DNA of 64,000 nt, from assembly GCA_025359505.1 (NCBI GenBank), contig JANYHH010000028.1, positions 1-64,000 on the forward strand, read 5' to 3'. This document shows, piece by piece, positions 1 to 8,529 of the stretch. The position numbers were made by a program, and so were the translations under genes. Each line of letters begins with the position of its first letter. Within the stretch, counting starts at the first letter, position 1. The notes below the pieces were generated by a model. The model was not told where the DNA came from. It searched no databases and saw only the letters and a program-made list of their open reading frames with translations. The stretch is from Deinococcales bacterium (GTDB lineage: Bacteria > Deinococcota > Deinococci > Deinococcales > JAAFIG01).

Positions 1-18
1 TACGTCGAGTGCTAGGGG
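1..18 (+). repeat. left terminal inverted repeat of the IS
   Basis: Bases 1-18 are the exact reverse complement of 922-939. It may extend further left, outside the window. Confidence 0.85.
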
Positions 19-48
19 ATACTCACGTAAAACGGTGAAGCTGACGGT

Positions 49-920
49 ATGTCAAGTACACGCCAGCTTCTCACCCAGCATACTCTCACCGACCTGTTCA
101 CCATCGTCTACGTCCTCACCGACGATTACTTAAAGCAATCCAAATCCGCACAGCGTGTCACGCTTCCTATCTCGAGTCAGCAGAAAGGCAGTTACGCTTC
201 TTGATCCCAAGCATGCACCTGACGGGCGGGATCGCGGAGTTGATGACCATCGCCCTCGTCGGTGAGCTGTTGCACCAATCCGAATCTGGCACTTGGTTTG
301 CACTCGTTAAGAACGAGTTCAGCTCACTGTTTCCGGTGCTGCCAGACATCACTCGGTTTTACCGAGTCCTAAAGAACCTCGAGCGGGTTTGGGCTGATTT
401 TGCGTTGTGTCTTGCCAACAACGCTGATGAAGATACAACGTACAGTACGGACTCTAAACCTTTACCGATCTGTAAGTTGAAACGCGCTCGTTTCCCAAGA
501 GCCATGACCGAAGCCGCGAAGGGATTCAGTACAATGGGCGGTGTTCACGGCTTCAAATTGCATGCGGTAGTCAACAACGCGCAAGCCATTTGTCGCTTTG
601 CCATCGTTCCAGCGAACGAAGCAGATGTCACAGTGGCACGGTGCTTAGTAAATGAGAACGAGGATGATCTGAGTCTGATCCTCGGGGATAAGGCGTACCT
701 CGGCATGGGGATTTTCACGCCTTCTAAGCGCAATGCGCGAACACCGCAACCATGGACGAAGTTGATGGACTCAGCGAGAAAGTTGATCGAAACGGTGTTC
801 TCGAGTCTCACCAGAGCCAAGCATTTGGTGTTGGGTCAATTGAATTCGTTCTGGTCGGTACGGGCAAGTGCGTGCAGGAAGATCGCGGCGCACAATCTTG
901 GGTTGTGGCTGGGGCTATAA
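49..920 (+). pseudogene. IS982-family transposase, frameshifted
   Basis: DDE transposase that would cut and paste this IS. The N-terminal part is read from ATG 49 to a TGA at 202-204 (51 residues, beginning MSSTRQLL). The rest is read in another frame from about 201 to 920. The second part carries the three expected acidic residues in TDSKP, LGDKAYLG and RKLIETVF, plus the FSTMG..GFKLH block typical of IS982. The N-terminal part ends QQKGSYAS and the second begins near IAELMTIALVGEL; in relatives as I remember them these stretches are nearly adjacent, which suggests about 30 bases of extra or altered sequence at the join. I see no slippery heptamer, so damage is likelier than programmed frameshifting. 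The TTG at 201 could start a shortened protein. Confidence 0.75.
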
Positions 921-921
921 C

Positions 922-939
922 CCCCTAGCACTCGACGTA
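922..939 (-). repeat. right terminal inverted repeat of the IS
   Basis: Exact partner of bases 1-18. The base following the match on the inner side (921) breaks the repeat. Confidence 0.85.
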
Positions 940-979
940 AACTGTGAAACTCGAGGTGCTACGAACTCGCACGAGGCGG

Positions 980-2014
980 TTACGGCTGGTGCTCGGGGGC
1001 ATCCTCGCCGCTCTCGAGCACAGAGCGCAGGGCTGCTGGTGGAAGAAGCCGCGTCACGCGACGATTTTTATCGCGGTACATCACCGCATCGGCATCGCGC
1101 AGGCAGGCATCCAAATCCCGTCCATCCACATCAGCCCAACCGGATGAAACGTTGGAGAATCCCTCCCGTACCGCTTCGCGCAAGTCCAGCATCTCACGGT
1201 TGGGGCCGTGCAGTCCGACGAACTCGTCGCCGCCGACGCGGTACAACGGGTCTGAAGTGGCGGCAGTGTAGACCTGCACGAATTGCAGCAGGTACTGATC
1301 ACCCGCGTGATGCCCGTACTCGTCGTTGACGCGCTTCAAACCGTTGACATCCCACATGCTCAGGCAGCCAGAACCGCGCAAGTTCTGGAAATCCGCCTCG
1401 AGCGCGTAGCGGTTGCCCAGTCGGGTCAACGCATCGCGCATCGCCATAGATTTGAGTTCACTTTGTGCACGCTGCATGTTCATCAGCAGGTGATGGATGT
1501 ACGCGCCGCACAGCATCGTCGTCAGCAGCAGCAGTAACCCAATCAGGGCATCTTCACTGAAGGTGTTTTCGCTCATGATAAGGATTGGCCAACTGCTGAG
1601 GGCGCAGACAATCGCGCCGCGCCAACCCCAGAGGAAACTGAGAAACAGCGCTGGTAAGCTCAAAATGGTCAGGCGGGCGAAAGCTGAGCTGAACAACCCA
1701 CCGCTGTCCGTGACCAGCAGCGGAATGCAAAACATAATGCCCAGCAGCGTCAAGCTGACGCCAAACATCGGACGTTGCCGGAAAATCAAAGCGCAGGCGG
1801 CCGTCCACAACAAAACGCTGCCAACGCGCCACAACCCCGGATTTCCCCACGGGCTGACGAATGGCGATACCAAGTAGATCACCAAAAACGCAAACTCGGC
1901 GCTGAGCATCAGTCCCCACATTGAGCGCAGCAAGGTATCGCTGATCCGCTCCGTCATCAGTTCAGACGCAGCTTTGAGCGAATCCCTCGTATTGAACATA
2001 CCGACACCGCGCAT
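980..2014 (-). CDS. membrane-anchored diguanylate cyclase (GGDEF)
   Basis: Would make cyclic di-GMP from two GTP. The N-terminal half has about five or six hydrophobic segments (residues roughly 15-165), so it is probably a membrane sensor. The C-terminal GGDEF domain begins at RDALTRLGNR and contains the intact signature RVGGDEF. The RxxD inhibitory site normally just upstream is absent (the place reads AATSD), so product feedback through that site is unlikely. I chose ATG 2014 because GGGAGA lies 7 bases upstream and a TACAAT box lies further up; an upstream TTG at 2041 is in frame but poorer. Stop is 41 bases from the IS end. The signal sensed is unknown. Confidence 0.9.
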   Translation of the reverse strand: MRGVGMFNTRDSLKAASELMTERISDTLLRSMWGLMLSAEFAFLVIYLVSPFVSPWGNPGLWRVGSVLLWTAACALIFRQRPMFGVSLTLLGIMFCIPLLVTDSGGLFSSAFARLTILSLPALFLSFLWGWRGAIVCALSSWPILIMSENTFSEDALIGLLLLLTTMLCGAYIHHLLMNMQRAQSELKSMAMRDALTRLGNRYALEADFQNLRGSGCLSMWDVNGLKRVNDEYGHHAGDQYLLQFVQVYTAATSDPLYRVGGDEFVGLHGPNREMLDLREAVREGFSNVSSGWADVDGRDLDACLRDADAVMYRDKNRRVTRLLPPAALRSVLESGEDAPEHQP

Positions 2015-2187
2015 GGAATCTCCCAGCGCTATTGTAACCAATTCCCCTAATCGTCAGCAGGTCAAGTGACGCAAACGTTCGATTCGGCAGGCTAAAGTTT
2101 TGAGCCGATCAAAAGGTGCAAGACGAGAAATCGTTTCAAATGACTTGGCAGAAAGCAAGTAGCAGCTCGAGGGACGTTATGTATGGT

Positions 2188-3159
2188 TCAGTAGTTGCGC
2201 TGCACGACCTGCATGCCGCCGGCCTCGAGCCAGTCGGTCAGTCCTGCCACGGCCGCTTTGACGCCGGGCGTGACGAGTGGGCTGCCGAACGACTCGAGAC
2301 CCGCAATCGAGCGGCCTTCGCCTCGCCGTGAGACGCTGACCAGCGTTTCCTGCACGAAATCTGGCTCTTCGATGCGGGCCAGCACCACAAGCTTGTCTGG
2401 TCTGGTGTAACCCTCGAGCAGGATCACGGTGTACTCTGCGCCGCGCAGCACGGTTTTTTGGATGGGCTGAGTGGGAATATCTCCGGTGAGGATCGCGTGC
2501 GGCATGGGATCTCCTGAACTGCTGACTTTGAGCGGCTCGAAATCGGCTTGGCTCGAGGCGATTTTTTTGAAGCGGGCGTGGTTGATGCTGATGCCCATCG
2601 CTTGCCATTTCTGTGCGTACTTGGTTTGCAGTGCGGCGGCGGGCGGGGCAGTCTCGAGGATGTCAAAGAGCTTGGTGCTGCGAGCGTTCTCTAAAGCGAA
2701 CTGGTAATACTCTGGGTGATCGGTGGTCAGCCACAGCTCGCCGCCAAGCTTCAAGCGCTGTGACAGCAGTTCAAATGTTTCAGTCCGCACGAAGCGGTTC
2801 TCCTCATGCTTGCCCTTGGGCCACGGGTCGGGGAAGTTGACGTACACGCGCTCCAAGCTGTCTGGCGGCAGGATATTGCGAATCAGGAATTCAGCGGCAA
2901 CCCGAGTAACAATGCCACTTTGCACATGTGCAGCGCGGTACTTAGCCAAGGCCTTCTGCACGCTGACCCCGGAGATTTCCACGCCGAGGTAATTGACTGC
3001 TCCCTCCAACTGATGCTGCAACGCCCAGAAGTGACCGCCGCCGAAACCGACTTCCAAATGCAGCGGATTGGCGTTTTCAAACAAGCGCTGGCTCGAGTCG
3101 GGGTAGTGAAAATCGCTGTGTCTGAGGTAACGCATGACTGGTGTTGGATGATGACCCAT
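2188..3159 (-). CDS. trmB: tRNA (guanine-N7-)-methyltransferase
   Basis: Transfers methyl from S-adenosylmethionine to N7 of G46 in tRNA. Evidence: the SAM-binding motif LEVGFGGGHFWAL, the YLGVEISG strand, and the TrmB hallmark VYVNFPDPWPKGKHEENR, followed by LTTDHPEYY. At 323 residues it is longer than the 210-240 usual in other phyla; the extra part is C-terminal to the catalytic domain (after about residue 200) and I recognise no domain there. An in-frame ATG nine codons in (MRYLRHSDFHYP) is an alternative start; neither has a strong ribosome binding site. A tRNA-Glu gene lies divergently just upstream. Confidence 0.93.
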   Translation of the reverse strand: MGHHPTPVMRYLRHSDFHYPDSSQRLFENANPLHLEVGFGGGHFWALQHQLEGAVNYLGVEISGVSVQKALAKYRAAHVQSGIVTRVAAEFLIRNILPPDSLERVYVNFPDPWPKGKHEENRFVRTETFELLSQRLKLGGELWLTTDHPEYYQFALENARSTKLFDILETAPPAAALQTKYAQKWQAMGISINHARFKKIASSQADFEPLKVSSSGDPMPHAILTGDIPTQPIQKTVLRGAEYTVILLEGYTRPDKLVVLARIEEPDFVQETLVSVSRRGEGRSIAGLESFGSPLVTPGVKAAVAGLTDWLEAGGMQVVQRNY

Positions 3160-3167
3160 GCGGGGCC

Positions 3168-3197
3168 TTGAGTCAAGCGCTGGTGAGGTGTTACACT
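3168..3197 (+). promoter_or_regulatory. promoter of tRNA-Glu
   Basis: -35 TTGAGT (3168-3173), 18-base spacer, -10 TACACT (3192-3197). Transcription would begin near 3204, about 15 bases before the mature tRNA 5' end. Confidence 0.6.
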
Positions 3198-3218
3198 TCC
3201 CAGCGCTGTGAACGGTTG

Positions 3219-3293
3219 GGCCCCATCATCTAGCGGTTAGGATAACGCCCTTTCAAGGCGTGTACACGAGTTCAAGTCTCGTTGGGGTCACCA
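3219..3293 (+). tRNA. tRNA-Glu (anticodon TTC)
   Basis: Folds as a cloverleaf. The acceptor GGCCCCA (3219-3225) pairs with TGGGGTC (3283-3289) with one G-T pair. The D arm is rich in TAGCGGTTAGGAT. The anticodon stem ACGCC/GGCGT encloses the loop CTTTCAA with anticodon TTC. The T arm is ACGAG-TTCAAGT-CTCGT. A discriminator A at 3290 is followed by an encoded CCA. A rho-independent terminator follows at once. Confidence 0.96.
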
Positions 3294-3327
3294 AAAAACC
3301 CGCTCTTCACTGAAGCGGGTTTTTCTT
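3294..3327 (+). terminator. rho-independent terminator of tRNA-Glu
   Basis: An 11-bp stem, AAAAACCCGCT (3294-3304) with AGCGGGTTTTT (3314-3324), a nine-base loop, and a T-rich tail. It starts directly after the encoded CCA. Confidence 0.9.
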
Positions 3328-3468
3328 TAGCTCGAGCAGCGTTCAATCAATAATCCGCAATGTTTGCGAGTGCTGTGCTTACCGAGCACATCTGCTCGAG
3401 AATCAAGCAATCTCTCGAGGAACCGCGCTCTTACCTTTGCCTTTTGCCGACTTCTACGAGAAGTTTCG

Positions 3469-3795
3469 TCAGCGCATCATGTCCTCGAGAATCGTTGGGT
3501 GCTTGGCGACGTTCATCATCATGTCCAGACTCGAGATCGCCGCTGGCGGACACACGGCCACGAAGCGGTAGCGGCGCTGACCGCCGCTGCTGATGACCGA
3601 GCTGAGCAGCTTGACCTCCAAGGCGACGCTGCTTTCTATTGTTAAGTTCGGCAGTCCACGCGGGATTTGCACGTTGTCCGCGAGTTCAAAATGACCCGTG
3701 ACCTCGCCGTTCTGCGCGTTCAGTTGGCGCAGCACGCAGGCGACCGTCTGAAAAACCACGCTATCGGAGCGCACGACCGCATCTTCGAGCTTCAC
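3469..3795 (-). CDS. hypothetical protein
   Basis: A 108-residue protein I do not recognise. It starts at GTG 3793-3795 with GGGA a few bases upstream. The sequence is mostly beta-strand-like in pattern (alternating hydrophobics such as TIESSVALEVKLLSSV and RRYRFVAVCPP), with a short helical end (MMMNVAKHPTILEDMMR). No signal peptide or membrane segment is visible. It stands alone between tRNA-Glu and smc with about 200 bases before the smc stop. It is called a gene because of its length, start site and lack of a better reading in the other frames. Confidence 0.55.
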   Translation of the reverse strand: MKLEDAVVRSDSVVFQTVACVLRQLNAQNGEVTGHFELADNVQIPRGLPNLTIESSVALEVKLLSSVISSGGQRRYRFVAVCPPAAISSLDMMMNVAKHPTILEDMMR

Positions 3796-3996
3796 GAGTC
3801 CCAGTATGACACGGGCTGGAGGTGAGAGCAGTGGAAATCACGCTCCAAGCTGGGGCATACGATGCTTAAAGGTTGTGCCAGTTGGCGGACTGTCGAGGTG
3901 GGCGAACACACCGTTCGCACCCACCGAAAATCTTGTCCTGCTCAGGGATCGCTCGAGTTGTGAAGCGACTCCAACACGGCTCGAGCGGGGAAATTT

Positions 3997-6900
3997 TCAG
4001 GCTTTTGCTAGCTCGGACGGCTCGTTTTTGATGCTGAACGTGCGGCTCGTGCCGCTGGCATCGGTCGTTACGCCCCACAGCGCGTCGGCGATTTCCATCG
4101 TGGCTTTTTGATGCGTGACCAGAATGAACTGCGTGCCTTGATTGGCCAGCAAGCGCAAGAAATGCGTGAAGCGCCGGATGTTGGCTTCGTCCAGTGGCGC
4201 GTCCACCTCGTCCAGCACCGCCAAAGGTAAACCCGCATCGTCGGCTGGGGCGCTTGCCAAGGCGAACAGGTACGCCAGCGCCGCCATCGTGCGCTCGCCC
4301 GCGCTGAGCAGGTGCAGGTTGCGGGTGCGCTTGCCCTTCGGCGTGACGCGCATTGCCAGCCCCTCGAGCGCCCCATCAGGGTCGCGCACCAGTTCAAGCT
4401 CGCCGTCGCCGCCGAGCAGTGAGGCAATGTAGGTTCTGAAGCTCGCGCCGACTCGAGCGATGCTCTCACCGAGCTTGGCGGTGACTTCGCGCTCCAACGT
4501 CTCCAGCGCCTCGCTCAGCTCAGTGACCGCTGCCCGAGCGTCGCTGACACCGTTTTCCAAATCCGTCAACGCTTGGGTTTCCAGCTCGTATTCTTCGGCC
4601 GCCAGCATGTTGACCGCGCCGATTTCGTCGCGGCGGGCTTTGATCTGCGTGACGCGCTGCGACCAGCCTCTGGGCGTGCCTTCTGGATCAGTGATCTCGA
4701 GCAAACTAGACAATGCCTGATCCCGTGCGTCTGGCTCGAGGTTCGGTAATAATTCAGTCAGCAGCGTTTCAAAATTCCCCTCGCGGCGGCTTTTGGCGTC
4801 CCGCGCCCGCTCCAAGGCTTCGCGCCCAGCGCTCAGCTCACGGCCTTGCGCGGCGACCACGCCCTCGAGACTGCGGCGCTCGGTTTCTAAACGCTCGAGT
4901 TCAGCGCGGGCCCCGCCGAGGTCGAGCGTCCGAGCGGCCGTTTCTAAGCGCTCGATCTCTGGGTTGGCGTGCAGCAGCTTCGCGCTCCACTCGGCTTCCA
5001 GACCAGCAATCGCCTCGAGCCGCGCATCAATCGCGCCCCGGCGAACCGCGACTTGCTCGAGCCGCGCCACGGCTTGCGCGTAAGTGCGTTGCTGCTCCGC
5101 GTAGACCCGCGTTCGCGCCGTCGCGTCGCGCACGGCTTCATCGCTCGAGCGTTCGGCATCTCGAGCGATAGTCACGGTCTGGCTGGTGCTGGCGAGCGCC
5201 CGTTCCAGCGGCTCGAGGTCGATCTGCTCTACTCCGCCCAATGCGAGGCTGACGGCTTGCTGTGCGGCGAGGCGGGCGCTGAGGCTGGTCTGGCGCTGCT
5301 CCAAGCCTTCGATCCGCGTGTCGATCTGCAACAGCGTCGCTCGGGTCGCTTCCAAGGTTTTACGCAGACCCACGACGCGCCCGTCGGTGCGCGTGACCGC
5401 TTCGCGTGAACTGGCGCTCTGCTCTTTTTCATCGTTCAGCAGCTCCTCCGACTGAGCGAGGCTGGTTTCTAAGTCACTCAGTTCGCTTCTGGCTTCCTCG
5501 AGCCGCCGCGCATCGGCGAAGCTTTCCCCGGCATTGTCGCGCCCGCGCCCGCCGGTGACTGCGCCGCCGCTCTCCAAGAGTTCGCCGTCCAGTGTCACCA
5601 AACGCGGTCGGTCGCGGTACTGGCGGGTCAAAGCGAGCGCAGTCTCCAAATCGGCGACCAGCAAGGTCTCGCCGAATAAATTCTCCAGCACTGGCCCCAG
5701 TGCAGCGCCTTCGATGCCGATCAGACCAGCCGCGTACCCAAGCACGCCGCGCTCGGTAGCGATCGGCAGATTGCGCCGAGGGCGCACGCGCAGAATATCC
5801 AGCGGCAGAAACGTCGCCCGCCCGCCACCGCGTTTCAGTGATTCGATCACGCTGCGGGCGACCGCACCGCTTTGCACGACGATGTTTTCGGTGCGCCGCC
5901 CAAGGGCTGCGCCGATCGCAGTTTCAAATTGCTTGGGGACGCGCAGCAACTCCGAAACCGGCCCGATGATCCCAGCCACGCCGCTGTTCATCGCACGGCG
6001 CGGGCCGTCGGACAGGTAGGCTCTGGATTCGCGCAGCGTTTCCAAGCGCATCAATTCCTTAGCCAGCGGCGCTCGAGCACCGCGCAGCTCGTTGACCCGT
6101 CCGCCAACTTGTGCAATCCGCGCACTGATGCCAAGCGCTTCGCGCTCCAAGCGCTCGAGCAGCTTCGTGGCCGCCTCGAGTTCGCTCTTTGCTTCCTCGA
6201 GTTGCGGGCTAGACTCCGAGCGTTCTGCCCGAGCAACTTGCAGCTCACTGGCAATCTCCTCGAGCTGGTGCTGAGAAGCCTCGCGCTCGGTCGATTGGCG
6301 CGTCTGCGCCTCGAGCTGAGCGCGGTTGCTTTGCTCCAAGCGGTCGCGCTTGGCGCGAGCGTCAGCCAAATCCTTGCGGGCTTGCAGATCGGCTTGCTCG
6401 GCTGACCTGAGCGCTGTTTTCGCCCCCAGCAACGCGGCCTCGAGCGCGGGCAGGTCATCGGCTGGCGCAATCGGTGGCTGCGGTGGCTCGAGGGTGGTCA
6501 GCGCCAAATTTTCAGTTTCCAAGCTCGTGCGCTCGTGGCGCAACGCGACGACGCTTTGATCGCCAGCACTCAAACGCTCGCGCAGCACGTTGGCCTCGCC
6601 GAGCAGACGCTCCGACTCGGCGCTCAGCCCAGCGAACGCCGCTTGCTGCCCTTCCCTGTTGACCCGCAACACTTCAAGCGCGGCGGTGGCCGCACTGATC
6701 GCGTCCGATGCAGCAGCAGCAGCGACCTCAGCCTCAGCGATCTCCAGCTCGAGCTTCGCCATCTCCGCTTGCAGCACGCGCACGCGCTGGCGCGAAAGGG
6801 CGGTCTCTAATTGTTGCTGCTCGAGCGTCAGATTCGTCGATTCGCTGGCTGCCAGCGCCTCGGCTTCCAATTTGACGACGCGCAGGCGTTTGAGCACCGC

Positions 6901-7485
6901 CAAGTCCTCCGCCCGCTCCAAGTGAACCCGCGCCCCCTCGAGCCGTTCCACCGATTGAGCGCGGCGGTGCGTGGCCCGTGACAGTCCAGCCGCCTCTTCC
7001 AGATACCCGAGCATCGTCGTCGGATTGGCGCTGACCACCGCGCCGATCTCGCCCTGCCCGACCACGGCGATGCCGCCGGGCCCCAAGCCGCTGCCGCGCA
7101 GGACATCGTGCAGATCGCGCACGCGCACGGTTTTGCCGCCGATTTCCAGATCCGTGTCGCCATCTCTGTACAGCCGTCTGGCGATGCTGACCGCACCATG
7201 TGGCCCGGCCACGCCCGGCACGCCGACCAGCTCGAGTTGCACCTCGGCCATGTTCAGTGGCGCTTTGCCCGACGAGCCGTGAAAAATCAGCTCCGTGCTT
7301 TCACGCACGCGCAACTCGCGGGTGCGTGCCGTGTGCGACGCCCAGCGAATCGCCTCGATCACATTGCTTTTGCCAGAGCCATTGGGCCCGATCACCGCGT
7401 TGACTTGCCCGCTGAACTCCAAGCGCACGCGCTCACCGAAGGATTTGAAACCCTGAATGGTGACGCTTTGAATCCGAACGCTCAC
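3997..7485 (-). CDS. smc: chromosome segregation protein SMC
   Basis: SMC ATPase that organises and helps segregate the chromosome with ScpA and ScpB (neither is in this window). Walker A GPNGSGKS lies at residues 33-40. Long coiled-coil arms flank a hinge around GPVSELLRVPKQFETAIGAA, with a glycine-rich hinge end. The C-terminal head has the signature LLSAGERTMAALAYLFA and Walker B LPLAVLDEVDAPLDEANI, then a VTHQK switch. I place the start at GTG 7485 with GGGTGGGG just upstream; this gives 1162 residues and avoids the overlap with the MazG-like gene that an upstream ATG at 7560 would cause. Last gene of the chain that begins with smpB. Confidence 0.97.
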   Translation of the reverse strand: MSVRIQSVTIQGFKSFGERVRLEFSGQVNAVIGPNGSGKSNVIEAIRWASHTARTRELRVRESTELIFHGSSGKAPLNMAEVQLELVGVPGVAGPHGAVSIARRLYRDGDTDLEIGGKTVRVRDLHDVLRGSGLGPGGIAVVGQGEIGAVVSANPTTMLGYLEEAAGLSRATHRRAQSVERLEGARVHLERAEDLAVLKRLRVVKLEAEALAASESTNLTLEQQQLETALSRQRVRVLQAEMAKLELEIAEAEVAAAAASDAISAATAALEVLRVNREGQQAAFAGLSAESERLLGEANVLRERLSAGDQSVVALRHERTSLETENLALTTLEPPQPPIAPADDLPALEAALLGAKTALRSAEQADLQARKDLADARAKRDRLEQSNRAQLEAQTRQSTEREASQHQLEEIASELQVARAERSESSPQLEEAKSELEAATKLLERLEREALGISARIAQVGGRVNELRGARAPLAKELMRLETLRESRAYLSDGPRRAMNSGVAGIIGPVSELLRVPKQFETAIGAALGRRTENIVVQSGAVARSVIESLKRGGGRATFLPLDILRVRPRRNLPIATERGVLGYAAGLIGIEGAALGPVLENLFGETLLVADLETALALTRQYRDRPRLVTLDGELLESGGAVTGGRGRDNAGESFADARRLEEARSELSDLETSLAQSEELLNDEKEQSASSREAVTRTDGRVVGLRKTLEATRATLLQIDTRIEGLEQRQTSLSARLAAQQAVSLALGGVEQIDLEPLERALASTSQTVTIARDAERSSDEAVRDATARTRVYAEQQRTYAQAVARLEQVAVRRGAIDARLEAIAGLEAEWSAKLLHANPEIERLETAARTLDLGGARAELERLETERRSLEGVVAAQGRELSAGREALERARDAKSRREGNFETLLTELLPNLEPDARDQALSSLLEITDPEGTPRGWSQRVTQIKARRDEIGAVNMLAAEEYELETQALTDLENGVSDARAAVTELSEALETLEREVTAKLGESIARVGASFRTYIASLLGGDGELELVRDPDGALEGLAMRVTPKGKRTRNLHLLSAGERTMAALAYLFALASAPADDAGLPLAVLDEVDAPLDEANIRRFTHFLRLLANQGTQFILVTHQKATMEIADALWGVTTDASGTSRTFSIKNEPSELAKA

Positions 7486-7525
7486 CGCCCCACCCGACGC
7501 ATGGGGGCGAGTGTAACAAATTCGG

Positions 7526-7975
7526 TCACTCGGGCATCTCGAGGGTCGATTGCCGAGCATCTAGCATCTCGAGGTTTCGTTTCTCGAGCGTCTGCGTCTG
7601 AAGCTTCGGCTGCTCGAGTCCCTGCCGCTCACGGTAGATCTGCATCGCGGCTTCCGACTCCTCGAGCGGGAACCTCAGCTCATTCGCCGCCATCTTCTCC
7701 AGCACCACCTTCTCGAGGTCAACGCCGTACTGCGAAGCGAGTTTGAGCAATAGCAACGTCACGTCCGCCAGCTCACCACCCAAGCGCTCTCGAGCGGCCG
7801 GATCAGGTGATTTATAGCCCTCGAGATGCAGCGCCTCGCGCATGACTTCGCCCAGTTCCTCCATCAAGTGCAGCGCGGTGTGGGCGGGCGATACCGCATC
7901 CCAACCGCGAGCCGCATCGAAATCCTCGAGCCGCCGTTGCAAGACCGCTAAGCTCGAGGCTACTGCTTCGGGCAC
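7526..7975 (-). CDS. MazG-like nucleotide pyrophosphohydrolase
   Basis: Probably an all-alpha NTP pyrophosphatase that cleaves (d)NTPs to monophosphates. The 149-residue protein shows the metal-binding pattern EELGEVMREA followed about 40 residues later by ELADVTLLLLKLA, typical of MazG/HisE-like helices. The C-terminal tail (LEQPKLQTQTLEKRNLEMLDARQSTLEMPE) is rich in LE pairs made by CTCGAG sites and is probably disordered. It starts at GTG 7975, overlapping the end of the GerMN gene by 16 bases, and ends 40 bases before smc, so it is co-transcribed. The exact substrate is not predictable. Confidence 0.8.
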   Translation of the reverse strand: MPEAVASSLAVLQRRLEDFDAARGWDAVSPAHTALHLMEELGEVMREALHLEGYKSPDPAARERLGGELADVTLLLLKLASQYGVDLEKVVLEKMAANELRFPLEESEAAMQIYRERQGLEQPKLQTQTLEKRNLEMLDARQSTLEMPE

Positions 7976-8529
7976 GTGTCCTTCGTGTAAGGAACATCGG
8001 TTTCGACGCTGCCACCGATGGTCAGTGCGGGCTTACCGTTCAGCAGGTACTGGACGTTCTTGGCGTCCGCCAACTCGAGCAAGGTGCTGGCCAAGCCGCA
8101 GTAAAGCAGCGTCTCAGCCGATAAGCCCATCTGGTACTGCGCCCACTCGCTCGGGATATCGACGTACAGCGTGTCCTTACGGGCGTAGAGGGTCGGCGTG
8201 CTGGCCTCGGGCGGCACGAGTCGCAGGCTCTGCGCGGCCAGTGGCCCCGCCATCCAGACGCGCACGGCCGCCAAGGCACGCTGCTCCAACGTCTCACCGT
8301 TGGCGCTGGCGCTGCGGGTCTCGACGCTGTAATTGCGTCCGTCGAGCGCCGCGAAGAACAATTTGACTTGCAGATCGGTCTTGCCGCCCGTGTCGCCTTG
8401 CAGCAGCGCCGGGTCGATTTGCAGCGCGGTCGGACGGGTTTGCAGGTAACGCACGCCCAAGACGCTCAGCACCAGCAGTAGCGCGATCACGTTCCACGGC
8501 GTGAGGAAGTAGCCTAGAAAACGCCTCAT
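7960..8529 (-). CDS. GerMN-domain protein
   Basis: A 189-residue protein with one N-terminal membrane anchor (about residues 10-28, WNVIALLLVLSVLGV) and an extracytoplasmic GerMN-type domain: KLFFAALDGRN..., then RALAAVRVWMAGPLA, LYVDIPSEWAQYQMG and a final repeat of small beta-alpha units ending in NGKPALTIGG. GerMN domains are associated with cell-envelope and spore proteins; the adjacent amidase supports an envelope role. Its ATG overlaps the amidase stop (ATGA, 8526-8529), which implies translational coupling. Confidence 0.75.
   Translation of the reverse strand: MRRFLGYFLTPWNVIALLLVLSVLGVRYLQTRPTALQIDPALLQGDTGGKTDLQVKLFFAALDGRNYSVETRSASANGETLEQRALAAVRVWMAGPLAAQSLRLVPPEASTPTLYARKDTLYVDIPSEWAQYQMGLSAETLLYCGLASTLLELADAKNVQYLLNGKPALTIGGSVETDVPYTKDTCPKQ

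Larger units (their letters stand above)
1..939 (+). mobile_element. IS982-family insertion sequence
   Basis: The element is bounded by an 18-base perfect terminal inverted repeat: bases 1-18 match the reverse complement of 922-939 (core GTCGAGTGCTAGGGG). The length near 940 bases and the transposase fit the IS982 family. Because the window begins inside or exactly at the left repeat, the true left end and any target-site duplication cannot be read. The right end lies 40 bases beyond the stop of the minus-strand diguanylate cyclase gene, so that gene was not cut. Confidence 0.85.

Noticed and set aside
201-204. Programmed -1 frameshift in the IS982 transposase
   Set aside because: No slippery heptamer or downstream hairpin is visible, so damage is preferred.
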